Positions 33,560 to 41,065 of a DNA stretch of 64,000 nt are shown here, piece after piece. The DNA is taken from positions 1-64,000 of the forward strand of contig NZ_PVZF01000016.1 of the NCBI RefSeq assembly GCF_003002055.1, in the 5' to 3' direction. Each line of letters begins with the position of its first letter. The first letter of the stretch is position 1. The notes beneath the pieces are model-generated. The model ran no database searches. It was not told the DNA's origin and saw only the letters and a list, made by a program, of their open reading frames with translations. This DNA is from Kineococcus rhizosphaerae (GTDB taxonomy: Bacteria > Actinomycetota > Actinomycetes > Actinomycetales > Kineococcaceae). Both the position numbers and the translations under genes were made by a program.

Positions 33560-34198
33560 GTGCAGCACGCCTTCGGAGTGCCGGTCCCGGAGACCCTGAC
33601 CGAGATGTGCGCCGCCGGGACCAGCGCGGTGCTGGTCTACGACGCCCAGGTCGGCATCCTCGCCCACGTCCGGGAGCGCGAGACGCTCACCGCCCGCACC
33701 GGTGAGGTGCTGACCGCCGCCCGGGCCGCGGGGGTCCCGGTGCTGTACGTGCGGCACGTGTCCCTGCCGCCCTCGCACCTGGGGGTGGCCGGGCTGCGCA
33801 CGGCGATGGCCTGGCAGCGGGTGCCGCAGGCCGCCGACGTCGTGGCCCCCTTCCCGCCCGCGGCGCCCCAGACCCAGCTGGTCGCCGAGCTCGCCCCGGT
33901 CGGGGCCGAGCCGGTGTTCGACGAGCTGGGCATGTCGGCGTTCGTGGGCACCCCCCTGGAGGCGGTGCTGCGGGACCGGGGCGTGAGCACCCTGGTGCTG
34001 GTGGGGGCGGTGCTGGAGATCGGCGTCGAGCCCACGGCCCGGCACGCCGCGGACCTCGGGTTCCTGCCGGTCGTGGTCGAGGACGCCTGCGGGGTGGTGG
34101 ACGCCGACGCGGCCCGGCGTTCGCTGCAGGCCCTGGACTACACCTTCAGCTGCTACCGCGGCACGGCCGCGCAGGTCGTGGCCGCCTTCGGCGCCTGA
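33560..34198 (+). CDS. isochorismatase-fold protein lacking catalytic Cys and Lys
   Basis: 212 residues. Overall the cysteine-hydrolase fold is clear: VLVYDAQVGIL (the Asp of the triad), then GMSAFVGTPLEAVLRDRG and LVLVGAVLEIGVEPTARHAADLGF. In active members the last segment reads T-E-x-C-V and a Lys lies four residues before the Ser of YSAF; here the Cys is Gly and the Lys is Glu, so two of three catalytic residues are lost. It may be a binding protein or use other chemistry. GTG start at 33560, no obvious ribosome site; start uncertain. Confidence 0.8.
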   Translation: MQHAFGVPVPETLTEMCAAGTSAVLVYDAQVGILAHVRERETLTARTGEVLTAARAAGVPVLYVRHVSLPPSHLGVAGLRTAMAWQRVPQAADVVAPFPPAAPQTQLVAELAPVGAEPVFDELGMSAFVGTPLEAVLRDRGVSTLVLVGAVLEIGVEPTARHAADLGFLPVVVEDACGVVDADAARRSLQALDYTFSCYRGTAAQVVAAFGA

Positions 34199-34220
34199 GC
34201 CACCCGCGGAGCGGGCCGGG

Positions 34221-35054
34221 TCACTGCGGCGCTGGGATCGTCAGTGCCTGCAGCCGCGGGTCGGTCGCGATGGCCCTCAGGGCATCCGCCGTGGCCGGTG
34301 AGTCCGGCGGGTAGACGCTGTCGACGGGGATGTCGGGAGCGGCGATGGAGGCGACCACGCCGATCTTCCGGCCATCGGGGAGGTCCAACGCCGCGAACGG
34401 CTCGACCGGACGGGCGGGCTCGGGCATCGACCCCAGCTGCACGAGGGTCTGCCTCGTACCGACGGTCAGGAAGCTGCCGTCGGCCAGCGTCTGCTGGAAG
34501 CAGGAGGCGCTCTCGTGGCACAGCGCGTCCGCGTCGATCGGTTCCCTCGCAGCGTCCCGACTCACCTCGATCTGGAGGGTGACCGCCGGTGAGGTGGCGG
34601 TGCTGGTCGCCTTCCAGTTCACGTTCGTGGAGGAAGTCAACCGCCAGCCTTCGACGCTGCTGCCGGCGGACCAGCCCGGCAGGTGAGCTTCGACGACGGT
34701 GTCCACGGTGTCGGCGGCCGCGGCGGTCACTGCGGGGTCGACCTGCACCTCGCCGTGCTCGAGGGTCTTCAGCGGTGTCGGGGCAGGCTCGGATCGACCC
34801 AGGACGGGACCGGCCACGGACAGGCCCAGGGGCGCCGGTTCCAGCAGGTGCACCCCGCCCACGGCCCCTGCGGTCAGCAGGACAGCGGCCAGGGAGCCGA
34901 CGCCCCAGCGGGTGCGGCGTTGCCGGCGCAGCCTGCTGCGGCCGCGGCCGGTGGCTTCGGCGATGAAGGCGCAGGAGTCGTGCACGGGTCCGGCGGCGGC
35001 GTGCAGGTCGGCGCGCAGGGCGGCGGAGAAGGGGTCGTGGGTCTCGGTGTTCAC
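34221..35054 (-). CDS. membrane-anchored protein, possible anti-sigma partner
   Basis: 277 residues. A short cytoplasmic N-terminus with an Arg-rich patch (RGRSRLRRQRRTRWG) is followed by one membrane helix (SLAAVLLTAGAVGGVHLLEP, near residues 55-75), and an extracytoplasmic domain of about 200 residues with two cysteines (LCHESASCFQQ). GTG at 35054 is chosen because it overlaps the sigma-factor stop by GTGA; an in-frame TTG at 35066 is less likely. The order sigma then single-pass membrane protein is that of SigE-type sigma and regulator pairs, but no zinc-finger anti-sigma motif is visible. Confidence 0.75.
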   Translation of the reverse strand: MNTETHDPFSAALRADLHAAAGPVHDSCAFIAEATGRGRSRLRRQRRTRWGVGSLAAVLLTAGAVGGVHLLEPAPLGLSVAGPVLGRSEPAPTPLKTLEHGEVQVDPAVTAAAADTVDTVVEAHLPGWSAGSSVEGWRLTSSTNVNWKATSTATSPAVTLQIEVSRDAAREPIDADALCHESASCFQQTLADGSFLTVGTRQTLVQLGSMPEPARPVEPFAALDLPDGRKIGVVASIAAPDIPVDSVYPPDSPATADALRAIATDPRLQALTIPAPQ

Positions 35055-35620
35055 GAGCGGGTCCAATCCACGAGGGACGCAGCGGAGGAGGGGGTGCCCG
35101 GACGCGACGGGTCCGGCGGGGGCCGGTGCTCGACCGCGCGGTCGGGCAGGGTCCGGCGCAACCGGGCCAGGGCCCGTGAGGCTTGGCTCTTGACGGTGCC
35201 GACGCTGATGTCGAGCAGGTCGGCGACCTGCTCGTCGCTGCGGTCGTCGAGGTAGCGCAGGACGATCACCGCGCGTTGGCGTGGTGGCAGGGGGCGCAGG
35301 ACCGCGAGCAGGTCGGCGCGCTGTTCGAGGTCCACCAGCGGCTGGGAGGGTTCGGCCCCGGCGAGGTGGTCGTCGACGTCGCGGACGGCTTCGTGGCGGT
35401 GGGCGCGGCTGCGCCGGCGTGAGGTGGCGGCGTTGGCCAGAGCACGGCGGGCGTAGGCGCCGGGATCCTGGATGCGGGGCCAGCGGGCGTACATCTTGGC
35501 GTAGACGTCCTGGAGGAGGTCTTCACCGACGTGGAAGTCGCCGGCCAGCAGTCGGGCGATGCGCCGCAGCTGCGGAGTCGCCTCGTGCGCCCAGGAGGTG
35601 AAGTGCTCTTCCCGGTTCAT
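35051..35620 (-). CDS. SigE-family (ECF-like) RNA polymerase sigma factor
   Basis: 189 residues. Region 2 is in LRRIARLLAGDFHVGEDLLQ and VYAKMYARWPRIQDPGAYA. Region 4 begins LPPRQRAVIVLRYLDDRSDE and ends VGTVKSQASRALARLRRTLP, the pattern of the actinobacterial SigE (TIGR02983) group. ATG at 35620 fits the family start (MNREEHFTSWA); a GTG at 35629 would add three residues. The last bases overlap the start of the membrane protein gene. Its signal and targets are unknown. Confidence 0.9.
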   Translation of the reverse strand: MNREEHFTSWAHEATPQLRRIARLLAGDFHVGEDLLQDVYAKMYARWPRIQDPGAYARRALANAATSRRRSRAHRHEAVRDVDDHLAGAEPSQPLVDLEQRADLLAVLRPLPPRQRAVIVLRYLDDRSDEQVADLLDISVGTVKSQASRALARLRRTLPDRAVEHRPPPDPSRPGTPSSAASLVDWTRS

Positions 35621-36043
35621 GTCGTCCACACTGCCCTGACGCCAGAACCTCGGGATCCGGTTGCACGCCGGGTCGTCGCACCCGGGCAGGTGGTCGGGCT
35701 GCGCCTCGTCCGCTCTCACCGCGGTTCCCGGGGTCGCTGATCTCGGAGTCGACGAGGTCCCGGCCCTGCTCTCCCGTCGGGTCCGTGGGACCGGAGAGGA
35801 GTTCTTCGACGTCGGTCCAGGTGCGCCAGGACCGCGTGGTGGCGGGAACGAGGTCGAAGGCTCGTCGGCGCAGCTCGCGGAGGCCGACGACGGTCGTGGA
35901 GTCGAAGCAGCGCTCGCGCGACGGCCCGTCGTGGTCGCGTCGTGACAGGGGTTGACGACGCCGCGGGAACCGCCTCGCCTGAGCGCGCTGCGTCAGCGGG
36001 ATGACCGCGAGGTCCGGTGCGAGGTGCCGGGCATGCTGACCGG
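35621..36043 (-). other. gene-free stretch with a probable gene remnant
   Basis: No intact gene is visible. On the minus strand between about 35945 and 35725 one frame has mostly G/C third positions and encodes RERCFDSTTVVGLRELRRRA, then FDLVPATTRSWRTWTDVEEL, then LSGPTDPTGEQGRDLVDSE, but no start codon lies upstream in that frame and it runs on without a stop into the sigma-gene leader. This looks like a decayed or truncated gene of unknown family. The part next to 36043 should contain the promoter of the plus-strand gene. Confidence 0.4.
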
Positions 36044-36382
36044 ATGGGTCAGAGGGTGTCGCGCAACCGGGTGCACGGTGACCGCCTGTGGGACGACGGC
36101 GGCCGGGTCTGGCGTCGTTCGCCGGGCTCGTGGTTGAGTGCCGCCGAGGTCGATGAGCTCGTCGGAGCCGGGCACGCGGTGGTGGTCCACGGCTTCGGGG
36201 GGCCGATGCGGTGGCTGACCCCGCCGGCGACGGGTCAGGAGTGGGCTCGAACGCGGGAGCACTTCCTGCAGCCGGGCGGCGGCGACGGTGCTGCGGTGCC
36301 GGATGCGCGGGGGCACGTCTACGCGGGGATCGCGTGGCGTCGCGAGGGTCGGGTGCTGGTGGGGCTGCAGGAGGGTTGCTGA
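36044..36382 (+). CDS. small hypothetical protein
   Basis: 112 residues, ATG at 36044. Basic, Trp-rich and apparently globular (RLWDDGGRVWRRSPGSWL, GFGGPMRWLTPPATG, VYAGIAWRREGRVLVGLQEG). No known domain; the ending resembles small uncharacterised actinobacterial proteins. It is the first of several short genes in a row, none recognisable, between 36.0 and 37.8 kb. Confidence 0.55.
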   Translation: MGQRVSRNRVHGDRLWDDGGRVWRRSPGSWLSAAEVDELVGAGHAVVVHGFGGPMRWLTPPATGQEWARTREHFLQPGGGDGAAVPDARGHVYAGIAWRREGRVLVGLQEGC

Positions 36383-36432
36383 GCCACCACGACAGCGGCG
36401 CGACCGTGCGTCCGTCCTGGCACAGTGGTCCG

Positions 36433-36657
36433 GTGTTCAGCCACCTCGGACGGCGACGGGACCGCCGGCGCGCCGAGCGGGCAGCACGGGCGTTCTACGG
36501 CGACTGCCCGCGCTGCCGCCACGACCGGCGCGGACACGACCCCGCCGAGGGCTGCGGCGACTGCCTGTACGGGATCGGGCACGAGGACCCCGACGCCCCA
36601 CCCGGCCCTGCCGCGCCGCAGCCCCCGGCTCCACGTACGCGGCCGGTGCACCGCTGA
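36433..36657 (+). CDS. small cysteine-rich protein, possible zinc ribbon
   Basis: 74 residues. Basic N-terminal helix (GRRRDRRRAERAARAFYG) then CPRCRHDRRGHDPAEGCGDC, i.e. C-x2-C and C-x2-C pairs separated by about 12 residues with histidines between, which can bind one zinc. A Pro-rich tail follows. GTG start at 36433. Its TGA overlaps the possible CTG start of the next frame. Confidence 0.5.
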   Translation: MFSHLGRRRDRRRAERAARAFYGDCPRCRHDRRGHDPAEGCGDCLYGIGHEDPDAPPGPAAPQPPAPRTRPVHR

Positions 36658-36701
36658 GCCCACCCGTCACCGGAGAGCCGGCGGCCCTGCCGGAGTGGAT
36701 C

Positions 36702-36917
36702 GTGCAGCGCCGTGCCCGCACGGGAACGGTGACCACCGGCCGGTGGGCCGGCGACACGCTGCACGTCGAACCCGACGACGAGGACCCGCAGGGCTGGCAC
36801 CTGTACTCGTCCGGTGCCGGACACGGCTGGGACGCGTGGGCGGACGACGGCGACTGCCTGCAGCAGTGGCTGGCCGACCCCGACCACGGGTTCCGTCTGG
36901 ACGAGGAGAGGGCCTGA
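36702..36917 (+). CDS. small hypothetical protein, start uncertain
   Basis: 71 residues from the GTG at 36702. The sequence has regular structure: TGTVTTGRWAGDTLHVEPDD, then GWHLYSSGAGHGWDAWADD and CLQQWLADPDHGFRL, with four or five Trp. The frame stays coding-like upstream to 36654, where a CTG would overlap the previous stop as CTGA; no ATG or GTG is available there. No family recognised. Confidence 0.45.
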   Translation: MQRRARTGTVTTGRWAGDTLHVEPDDEDPQGWHLYSSGAGHGWDAWADDGDCLQQWLADPDHGFRLDEERA

Positions 36918-36956
36918 CCCCGACGGGAGGGTGACCGTGTGCGCGGCCTGCGGATC

Positions 36957-37283
36957 TCACAGGGGCAGGTCGACCCGGCGCCCGGTGCCGATGTCCTCAG
37001 CGTCGTCGCTGCTCACGACGGCGTAGGTCCCGCGGGGAACGCCGTCGCGGGTCGCGATGCGGGACGCGCCCCGGAGCAACCGCTCCTCGGCTCCGCCGGT
37101 GATGAAGAAGACGTACTCGTCGTCGATCTCCTCACCGTCGTCGTGGACCTCCAGGTCGCCGGCCTCCTCCAGCTCGGCCAGGTGGTCCTCGACCTCCTCG
37201 ATCCAGGGGTAGGGGTAGTCGTCGTCCGTGACGGTGGGGGCCGGGGTGAGGGGGACGTGGATCTCCACGACGAGCTGCGACAT
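36957..37283 (-). CDS. small acidic hypothetical protein
   Basis: 108 residues, ATG at 37283. Very acidic (about one residue in four is Asp or Glu), starting MSQLVVEIHVPLTPAPTVTD, then PYPWIEEVEDHLAELEEAG and VFFITGGAEERLLRGASRI. The pattern suggests an alpha/beta fold with a strand-rich second half, similar in feel to small immunity-like or DUF proteins, but I cannot name it. It is flanked by plus-strand genes on both sides. Confidence 0.55.
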   Translation of the reverse strand: MSQLVVEIHVPLTPAPTVTDDDYPYPWIEEVEDHLAELEEAGDLEVHDDGEEIDDEYVFFITGGAEERLLRGASRIATRDGVPRGTYAVVSSDDAEDIGTGRRVDLPL

Positions 37284-37410
37284 GCGGACACAGTGGCAGG
37301 CGGGGACGACACGACGGGCGCCGCGGGACGATCGTGACCCGCGCCGCGGGGTGACAGCGACGTCTGCGAACCCGCCCGCACCGGGCGGGCCGGGGGGCAG
37401 GATCGGCAGC

Positions 37411-37767
37411 GTGAGCGACGAGACGTTCGATCTCGAGTCGGTGCGCCGCTTCGTCAGCCGGCAGGCTCGTCGTGCCCGCGCCACCCGCTCCTCAGCCGTG
37501 GAAGACGTCCCCGGACTCCGCCGCGTGCGGTCGCAGCACCTGGAGGACGGCTGGATGCACCTGATCTTCGACGGCTGGGACTTCACGGCCGCCGCCGAGA
37601 TCGCGGACCTCGTCCTGGAACCGGACGCCGCGACGTTCCTCGCGCTCGGACCGGTGAGCGTCTTCGACGGGTTCGCACCGGTCGACGAAGGAGGGGCGGG
37701 GGTGCCGGCGCTCGTGCGCTCGGACCCACCTCCGCAGCTCGAGGAGTCGGTGGACGAGCCTCGTTGA
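37411..37767 (+). CDS. small hypothetical protein
   Basis: 118 residues, GTG at 37411. Begins with a charged helix (DLESVRRFVSRQARRARATR) and then an alpha/beta stretch, HLEDGWMHLIFDGWDFTAAA and PDAATFLALGPVSVFDGFAP. No known domain. It is convergent with the PucR-type regulator gene, with 103 bases between. Confidence 0.55.
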   Translation: MSDETFDLESVRRFVSRQARRARATRSSAVEDVPGLRRVRSQHLEDGWMHLIFDGWDFTAAAEIADLVLEPDAATFLALGPVSVFDGFAPVDEGGAGVPALVRSDPPPQLEESVDEPR

Positions 37768-37870
37768 GGCGTGCTCGCGACGTGCCGCGCCGAGGAAGTG
37801 CTGCGGCACAACCCGTCCGCGGTTCGTGAGCGGGTCGGAACGTGCTGCTCCAGCGGGCGGGCGCCGGGCT

Positions 37871-39694
37871 TCAGGGGCAGTTCGGCTCCGCTACCACCCC
37901 CGGCTCCTGCCCCGCGCACGGACCCGCGGTGCGCCACAACCGGACCGCGAACTGGGTGTTGAACCGCCCCTCGGGGTCGCGCCACTGCGCACCGAGGAGT
38001 TCGTCGACGCGGTCGAGGCGCTGGCGGACGGTGTTGGTGTGCACGTGCAGCGCGGCGGCCGCGGGCGCGAGCAGTTCACCGCCGGCGAAGTAGTGCCACA
38101 GGGTCTCGGTGAGCTGGGTCCCGCGCCGGGCGTCGTAGTCGACGACGGGACCGAGGAACCTGTCGACGAGGGACCGTGCGGTGTCGCCGCTGTGGTCGCG
38201 GACCACGGCCCCGGCCGGGCCGACGGCGGCGAAGTCCGCGTGGCCGCTCGTCCAGCCCAGGGCCCGGGCGGAGGCGGCCAGCCGGGACGCCTCCTCGTGG
38301 CTGCGGCGCACGTCGTGGGGGTTCCCGCTGACGGCGGTGGCCGACCCGATGGGCGCCGCGAGCCCGGCCGCGGCCAGCGCGTCCCCCAGCCGGGCGGCGA
38401 GCGCCGCCACGCCGGTGCCGGCACCCGTGTCGTCGCCGTCGACGTGGGCGAGCAGGCAGAGGTGACGGCCGTGGGCGGAGAGCAGGACGCCGGTGCCGGG
38501 GATCGCGCCGCGCAGGGCCTGCGCGGCGCGGCGGACCCGGGCGGCGGGCACGTCGACGACGAGGACGGCCACGGGGGTTCCGAGGTGCAGGCCGTAGTGG
38601 GCCAGCCGGCCGGCCAGGGTGGGCCGCGCTGGGGCGCGGGCGTCCAGGAGTTCCTCCACGAGCGTCGTCTGGGCGCTCTCGTCGGCTTCGGCCAGGGCGC
38701 GTTCGACGAGCAGGGCGACGCTGAGGAACCCGGCGGTGTGGGAGACCAGCCGGATGCTCTCGGCGTCGGGTTCGGGCAGGAGCAGGGTGGCGAGGTGCTC
38801 GCCGACGGCGGTGACGGCCAGCACGGCGTGGGTGCCGTCGACGGTGTGCGCGACGGTCACCCCGCCGCCCTGGTGCGAGGTCCGCACGGCGGCCCGCAGC
38901 CGCCAGTCGTCGAGGGCCTCGGCGCCGAGGAGTTCGCGGCCCAGCAGGAGGGCGCCGGCGGGGTCGAGCAGCGCCAGGGGCCGCCCGACGGTCTCCTCGA
39001 GGACGGCGAGGACGCCCGCGGCGGTGACCATCCCGACCATGGCCCCCGTCAGCCGTTCGTCGAGCGTGAGCAGGTCCTGCAGCTGGCGGCGTTCGTCGGC
39101 GGCGCCCTCGGGGTCGAACTGCGCGTCCCGGTCCCCGCGCAGGCGCGCGATCTCCTCCCCGCGGCGGGTCTGCTCGAGGGCCACGGCGGCCTGCACCGAC
39201 ATCTGCTCCAGGGCCTCGCGCGCCCGGGCCCCGAGGGTTCGGGGGCTGCGGTGGGCGACCACGAGGGCCCCGACGACCCGGCCGCCCAGCCGCATGGGTG
39301 CCCCGGCGATGGCGCGGACCCCCTCCCCGCGGACGACGGCGTCGATCGCGGGCAGGTGGTGCAGGTGGGCGTCGGCGAGGTAGTCGGTGGTGTGGACGGT
39401 GGTCGCGCCGGCGGCGGCGCTGCCGAGGACGCCCGTGCCGAAGGGCATGCGGATGGCGCGGTACTGCGCCGTCCGCACCCCCTCGGTGAGTTCGACGTAC
39501 GTGGTGCCCGAGCCGAGGTCGTTGAGGCTCAGGTAGGCCATGTCGGCGCCGAGGAGGTCGCGGGTGCGACGCAGGACCGCACCGAGGACGACGTCGCGGG
39601 CCCCGACGTTGGCGAGGTCGACGGCGGTGTCGCTGATGGTGCGCAGCAGGACGTCGGTCGCCGGTTCGTCGAACGGCCTGGCCTCATCGCTCAC
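37871..39694 (-). CDS. PucR/CdaR-type transcriptional regulator with GAF domain
   Basis: 607 residues. A GAF domain fills roughly residues 30-180 (GADMAYLSLNDLG through GALVVAHRSPRTLG). A central part related to the PucR/CdaR sensory region follows, then a C-terminal helix-turn-helix of the PucR family: QLTETLWHYFAGGELLAPAA, then HVHTNTVRQRLDRVDELLG. Such regulators usually activate a nearby catabolic operon in response to its substrate. GTG at 39694 is chosen because it opens a normal N-terminus and faces the lactonase operon across a 147-base divergent promoter region. Confidence 0.9.
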   Translation of the reverse strand: MSDEARPFDEPATDVLLRTISDTAVDLANVGARDVVLGAVLRRTRDLLGADMAYLSLNDLGSGTTYVELTEGVRTAQYRAIRMPFGTGVLGSAAAGATTVHTTDYLADAHLHHLPAIDAVVRGEGVRAIAGAPMRLGGRVVGALVVAHRSPRTLGARAREALEQMSVQAAVALEQTRRGEEIARLRGDRDAQFDPEGAADERRQLQDLLTLDERLTGAMVGMVTAAGVLAVLEETVGRPLALLDPAGALLLGRELLGAEALDDWRLRAAVRTSHQGGGVTVAHTVDGTHAVLAVTAVGEHLATLLLPEPDAESIRLVSHTAGFLSVALLVERALAEADESAQTTLVEELLDARAPARPTLAGRLAHYGLHLGTPVAVLVVDVPAARVRRAAQALRGAIPGTGVLLSAHGRHLCLLAHVDGDDTGAGTGVAALAARLGDALAAAGLAAPIGSATAVSGNPHDVRRSHEEASRLAASARALGWTSGHADFAAVGPAGAVVRDHSGDTARSLVDRFLGPVVDYDARRGTQLTETLWHYFAGGELLAPAAAALHVHTNTVRQRLDRVDELLGAQWRDPEGRFNTQFAVRLWRTAGPCAGQEPGVVAEPNCP

Positions 39695-39732
39695 GGCGCG
39701 ATCGTAGGGCGGTGGCGGGGCGGCGGGGTGGC

Positions 39733-39743
39733 TGTCCGGGACA
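39733..39743. promoter_or_regulatory. short palindrome between divergent PucR-type and lactonase genes
   Basis: TGTCCGGGACA has perfect 5-base arms around one G, about 100 bases before the lactonase start. It is a candidate binding site for the PucR-type regulator but is short enough to occur by chance in GC-rich DNA. Confidence 0.25.
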
Positions 39744-39841
39744 CGATCGGGGGTGTGGTTGAGGCTTCGGCAGACATGGTGGTCGCCGGGGCGCGCTGGG
39801 AACACTGACGGTTCCGGCTGACGATCATCGAGGAGGCTGCC

Positions 39842-40654
39842 GTGGCCGACATGAAGCTGCACGTCCTGTCCACCGGTGTGATGGAGACCGACCTGACGTG
39901 GCTGCTGCTCAAGGGCGGGCGCACCATCCGGGACCGGCACCACAAGGACGACCCGGTGGTGTGGGGGAAGTGCCCCACCCACGCGGTGCTGATCGAGCAC
40001 CCCGAGGGGCGGATCCTGTGGGACACCGGAGTCCCGCGCGACTGGGAGCAGCGGTGGGCCCCGACGGGGTTCCACGACTTCTTCCCCGTGTCCGAACCCA
40101 CCGACGGGCCCGGGTACCTGGACAGTTCCCTCGCCGAGCTGGAACTGACCCCCGACGACATCGACGTGCTGATCCTGTCGCACCTGCACTTCGACCACGC
40201 GGCGAACGCGAAGACGTTCCAGAACGGCAGGACCCGGATCATCGCCAACAGCGCCGAGATCGAGGGTGCCCGGGCGATCACGGGGTACTCCGCGGGCGCG
40301 CACATCGTCAGCGACTACGCGGGCCTGGACCTCGAGGCGGTCAGCGGGGACACCGAGATCGTGCCCGGCGTGAGCGTCATCGAAACCCCCGGTCACACGT
40401 GGGGGACGATGTCCCTGCAGGTGGACCTGCCGCAGGAGGGGACGAAGATCTTCACCTCCGACGCGGTGTACCTGGCGGACAGCTACGGGCCGCCCGCCGT
40501 GGGTGCGGCGATCGTGTGGGACAACCTGCGCTGGCTGGAGTCGGTCGAGAAACTGCGCCGCATCGCCGACCGCACGGGTGCCGAACTCGTCTTCGGGCAC
40601 GACGCCGACCAGGCCGAGGGGCTGCGCTACGCCCCCGACGGCCACTACCTCTAG
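39842..40654 (+). CDS. metallo-beta-lactamase-fold hydrolase, N-acyl homoserine lactonase family
   Basis: 270 residues. [17 protein letters not shown], then [15 protein letters not shown] carries HxHx[15 protein letters not shown] the next His, [11 protein letters not shown] the bridging Asp and FGHDADQ the last His: a complete dizinc site as in AttM/AiiB-type AHL lactonases. It may cleave a homoserine lactone or another lactone. A good ribosome site (GAGGAGG) precedes the GTG. It heads an operon with a zinc-ribbon protein and an alcohol dehydrogenase, which suggests lactone catabolism rather than signal quenching. Confidence 0.87.
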   Translation: MADMKLHVLSTGVMETDLTWLLLKGGRTIRDRHHKDDPVVWGKCPTHAVLIEHPEGRILWDTGVPRDWEQRWAPTGFHDFFPVSEPTDGPGYLDSSLAELELTPDDIDVLILSHLHFDHAANAKTFQNGRTRIIANSAEIEGARAITGYSAGAHIVSDYAGLDLEAVSGDTEIVPGVSVIETPGHTWGTMSLQVDLPQEGTKIFTSDAVYLADSYGPPAVGAAIVWDNLRWLESVEKLRRIADRTGAELVFGHDADQAEGLRYAPDGHYL

Positions 40655-40663
40655 GAGTTCCAC

Positions 40664-41065
40664 GTGGTCATCCACGACGTGGTGTGCGGCGCCGGTCACC
40701 GGCGCGAGGTGGTACTGCGCTCGATGCACGACAGCGTGCCGGACTGCGCGGTGTGCGGGGCGGGCGTGCGCAAGCTGCCGAGCCGGCTGAACATCGGCGG
40801 GGCGGCCGACACGGGGCCGTCCCGGGAGGCGATGCCCCGCAGCTGGCGGGGCGTGCGCGGCGGTGACGCCGAGACGGTCCGGCACTGGCACGGGCTGGCG
40901 GAGAAGAGGGAGAAGCTGGAGGAGAAGCACCCCGAGCTCGGCGGGGACCGCCGCCCCGTCCTGGCCCACGAGGGGATCTTCCGCGACCGCCCGTTGCGCG
41001 CCGGCGACGACATCGGCCGGGCCGTCGGCGACGCCCTGGCCCGCGCGAAGGGTTCCGGCGCGTGA
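40664..41065 (+). CDS. FmdB-like zinc-ribbon protein
   Basis: 133 residues. A CxxxH and CxxC arrangement (VVCGAGHRREVV, then DCAVCGAGVRKL) gives a degenerate FmdB-type ribbon; the rest is charged and helical (AEKREKLEEKHPELGGDR). Proteins like this accompany amidases, lactonases and dehydrogenases in actinobacterial catabolic operons and may help metal loading or regulation. It begins ten bases after the lactonase and its stop overlaps the next start by GTGA. Confidence 0.75.
   Translation: MVIHDVVCGAGHRREVVLRSMHDSVPDCAVCGAGVRKLPSRLNIGGAADTGPSREAMPRSWRGVRGGDAETVRHWHGLAEKREKLEEKHPELGGDRRPVLAHEGIFRDRPLRAGDDIGRAVGDALARAKGSGA

Noticed and set aside
35051-35054. GTGA overlap as sign of a programmed frameshift
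   Set aside because: The same overlap occurs at more than ten gene joints here (for example 1659, 7080, 19791, 41062, 43626, 46000, 48596, 54638, 57223, 60393 and 62238). It is the ordinary start-stop coupling of this genome.
36017-36043. Earlier start for the small gene at 36044
   Set aside because: An upstream in-frame start would add nine residues but has no ribosome site; the ATG at 36044 gives a normal protein start.
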